Shown here in pieces: positions 61,611 to 64,000 of a stretch of 64,000 bases of DNA. Under the pieces are notes generated by a model. That model was not told the DNA's origin. It saw only the letters and a list, made by a program, of their open reading frames with translations, and ran no database searches. The DNA comes from Lucifuga dentata. Its lineage: Eukaryota > Chordata > Actinopteri > Ophidiiformes > Bythitidae. The position numbers and the translations under genes are program-made. Positions within the stretch are counted from its first letter, which is position 1; each line of letters begins with the position of its first letter. The stretch covers positions 1 to 64,000 of the forward strand of contig VXCM01001254.1 in the NCBI GenBank assembly GCA_014773175.1, in the 5' to 3' direction.

Positions 61611-62265
61611 TTCAACTTAATTTACATAAATAACACAAAATATAAATATTAAAAATATATATTTATTTCATATAAATATAAAATACATACTATAATATAA
61701 AAGTTTGTCTTAATTTGTCTGAAAATGTGTATGCTTGCAGTCATTGGCACAGAATATGGAATATAATGGCCATAACAATATGCGTAGTTCTATTTAAGAG
61801 AGAAATTAATTCTGTAAATACTGAAACTCCCACTATTGTACAAACGTATTTATTTATTTATATGTAAGGGGTTCATGGGAAATGGGGGTTGAGAGTTAAG
61901 AGTTTGGGTTTTTCCCCTTTCTTCATTTCACTGACGTGCATTCAACTTAATTCACATAAATAACATAAAATATAAATATTAAAAATATATATTTCATATA
62001 AACATAAAATACTATAATATAAACGATTGTCTTGATGAAAATGTGTTTGCAGTCACTGCTACTATTAGCACAGAACATGGAATATAAAGACGATAACAGT
62101 ACGTGTAGTTCTATTTGAGAGAAATTAATTCTGTAAATACTGAAAATCCCATTATTGTACAAATTTATTTATATATATTTATTTATTTATACATAAGAGA
62201 TTCGTGGAAAAGGAGTTGGGACTTAAAGGTTTGCGCTTTTCCCCTTTTTTCATTTCAATGACGTG
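61611..62265 (+). repeat. tandem duplication, about 330-bp unit
   Basis: Copy 1 is 61611-61940 and copy 2 is 61941-62265. Both begin TTCAACTTAATTYACATAAA, pass through AAATATTAAAAATATATATT, GAGAAATTAATTCTGTAAAT and CCCATTATTGTACAAA-like blocks in the same order, and end with a TTTTCCCCTTT...TTTCA.TGACGTG block. Small indels and substitutions separate them. The unit is AT-rich and non-coding. Confidence 0.9.
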
Positions 62266-62358
62266 TTTTATGTCTGAGGTCAACTTCCTGAATTGGTTTC
62301 TTCCTCCTTTTTTTTTTAAAATGATGTCTGTATGTGTATGTGTGTGTGTCAGAGAAAG

Positions 62359-62360
62359 AG

Positions 62361-62403
<43 letters not shown>
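62359..62403 (+). repeat. (GA)n microsatellite
   Basis: A long (AG)n run follows a short (GT)n run at 62331-62350, upstream of the SH2D4-family gene. A (CA)n run at 62437-62452 follows. Confidence 0.95.
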
Positions 62404-62406
<3 letters not shown>

Positions 62407-62439
62407 TGGTATGCTGTGATGTCATCAGCTCAGTCTCAC

Positions 62440-62524
62440 ACACACACACACAAAGACGAGGAGGACCCACAGCGCTGTGACTGTTAGCACACACACACTG
62501 TGGAGCGGCTGTCTACATCCCACT
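62440..62524 (+). other. possible 5' non-coding exon of the SH2D4-family gene
   Basis: A good donor, CT|GTGAGT, begins at 62525. A strong acceptor with a pyrimidine tract, TTTTGTTCTTGCAG, ends at 63156, upstream of the coding exon. Splicing 62524 to 63157 would give a 5' UTR whose second exon starts with ATGGCC and opens a 10-codon upstream ORF stopping with TGA at about 63187. The pairing is inferred from splice signals only; the left boundary of this exon is arbitrary. Confidence 0.3.
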
Positions 62525-62848
62525 GTGAGTACTTCCTTCTCTAGCAACTTCTACTCTTCTCCCACAATCCCCCCTTTTTCTTCCTCTTTCCTTTCTCTCT
62601 CTCTCTCTTTTCTTATTTTTTGTCATTCCTTCTTTGCTCTCTGCCGTGTCTTAAACAGAATCTGTGTGTGATACTTCTCAAGCTTTCTTTCCCTCCAAGT
62701 GCTGCCTTGTGGTAGCCATTGTTAAACCGCCCACTGTGATTGGAGGAGTCCATTCCCATGATCTCCCTGTTAGAGAAACCGGCTCACGCCTGGAACACCA
62801 GTAAAAGACCATGTTAAAGCAGAGCCGCTATCCTGTAGGAGTATGGGG

Positions 62849-63340
62849 NTGTGTGTGTGTGTGTGTGTGTGTGGAGAGGAAGGAGGGAGGTGGGTAACTG
62901 ATGACAGAAACAGCCTCATTCCTTTGGAATCTCCTCCCATTCTGGGCCTGAGACTCTGTCAGTTTACAAAGAAGGAACTGCTTTCTTCCGCGTTCATGAA
63001 AGGAAAGGCAAGATGGAGAGGATAGGAAGGACTTTCTAAACTTCTTCACGTGAAAAGAAAAAAAAAAGGCAGGATAATTCTACTTTTTTACGAGAAAGAA
63101 GTGAAATGTTTGAGATGCAGCATCATTTTTTTTTCTCTGGAATTTTGTTCTTGCAGATGGCCTCCAAAGTCAAGGAAAGTGACGTCTGAGTAGGAAGGAG
63201 GGAGCATCAGTACAAAGGAAAGAGGAGTGTGTGTGTGTGTGTGTGTAGCTAAGGATGCTCCTTGCTTCATGCATGAGAGTGTGTGTGTGTGTGTGTGTGT
63301 GTCTGAGAGAGTCTGAGTGGTTTTAGGATAAAGCAGCTGT
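62849..63340. repeat. (GT)n tracts upstream of the SH2D4-family coding exon
   Basis: (GT)n at 62850-62871 (directly after N 62849), 63228-63246 and 63281-63302, followed by a (CTC)n run at 63411-63439 just before the false duplication, and (CTT)n at 63757-63772 after the exon. Confidence 0.93.
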
Positions 63341-63429
63341 CCTCCTCTGGTGACATGAACCTATAAGCTAACCGTCCACAAGAAGCTGCTGGCCAAAGGA
63401 CAGCACCACCTCCTCCTCCTCCTCCTCCT

Positions 63430-64000
<571 letters not shown>

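Overview
The window is nuclear DNA of a ray-finned (teleost) fish. The genes are vertebrate, coding density is very low, and the rest is AT-rich non-coding DNA full of small DNA-transposon remnants, (CA)n, (GA)n and A/T tracts typical of fish introns. Only three protein-coding loci can be supported, all on the right: neuregulin-2 exon 1 (nrg2, minus strand, 49403-49875), the single-exon gene for Pur-alpha (pura, plus strand, 56201-57058), and the first coding exon of an SH2D4A/SH2D4B-family adaptor gene (plus strand, 63547-63730) that runs off the right edge.

Layout. Positions 1 to about 49.4 kb lie 3' of the nrg2 exon-1 splice donor on the minus strand. I found no second nrg2 exon and no other convincing gene there, so this is best read as nrg2 intron 1. 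It holds at least seven copies of a TTAA-flanked long-inverted-repeat MITE (family A), a dispersed repeat that one of them has inserted into (family B), two longer paired dispersed repeats (C and D), an 8-bp-TSD hAT MITE, a fold-back element of about 0.7 kb, decayed pieces of transposon genes (MADF-type and Tc1-like), a 16-bp minisatellite and many microsatellites. From 49.9 to 56.2 kb is the intergenic region between the divergent nrg2 and pura genes. It carries the CpG-rich nrg2 5' region, a second CpG-rich patch near 52.0-52.5 kb, and an old tandem duplication of about 400 bp whose two copies each end in an intact TCTCGCGAGA promoter element just upstream of pura. From 57.1 to 62.5 kb is pura 3' and intergenic sequence with a 330-bp tandem duplication. 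The SH2D4-family promoter and 5' exon follow.

Biology. nrg2 (secreted or membrane EGF-family ligand for ErbB receptors) and pura (single-stranded nucleic-acid-binding protein) are neighbours in the same divergent arrangement in human 5q31. An SH2D4-family gene next to them is notable: human SH2D4B sits near NRG3 on 10q23, and SH2D4A lies on 8p, the arm that carries PURG and NRG1. The window therefore looks like a fish copy of an ancient NRG-PUR-SH2D4 block in which all three members are still adjacent.

Assembly quality matters here. There are 32 single-N joins and one 149-N gap. At 11 of the single Ns the flanking sequence is repeated on both sides (usually 63-67 bp), so contig ends that overlap were abutted and not merged. 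Two of these false duplications fall inside coding exons (nrg2 and the SH2D4-family gene) and will break automatic gene models.
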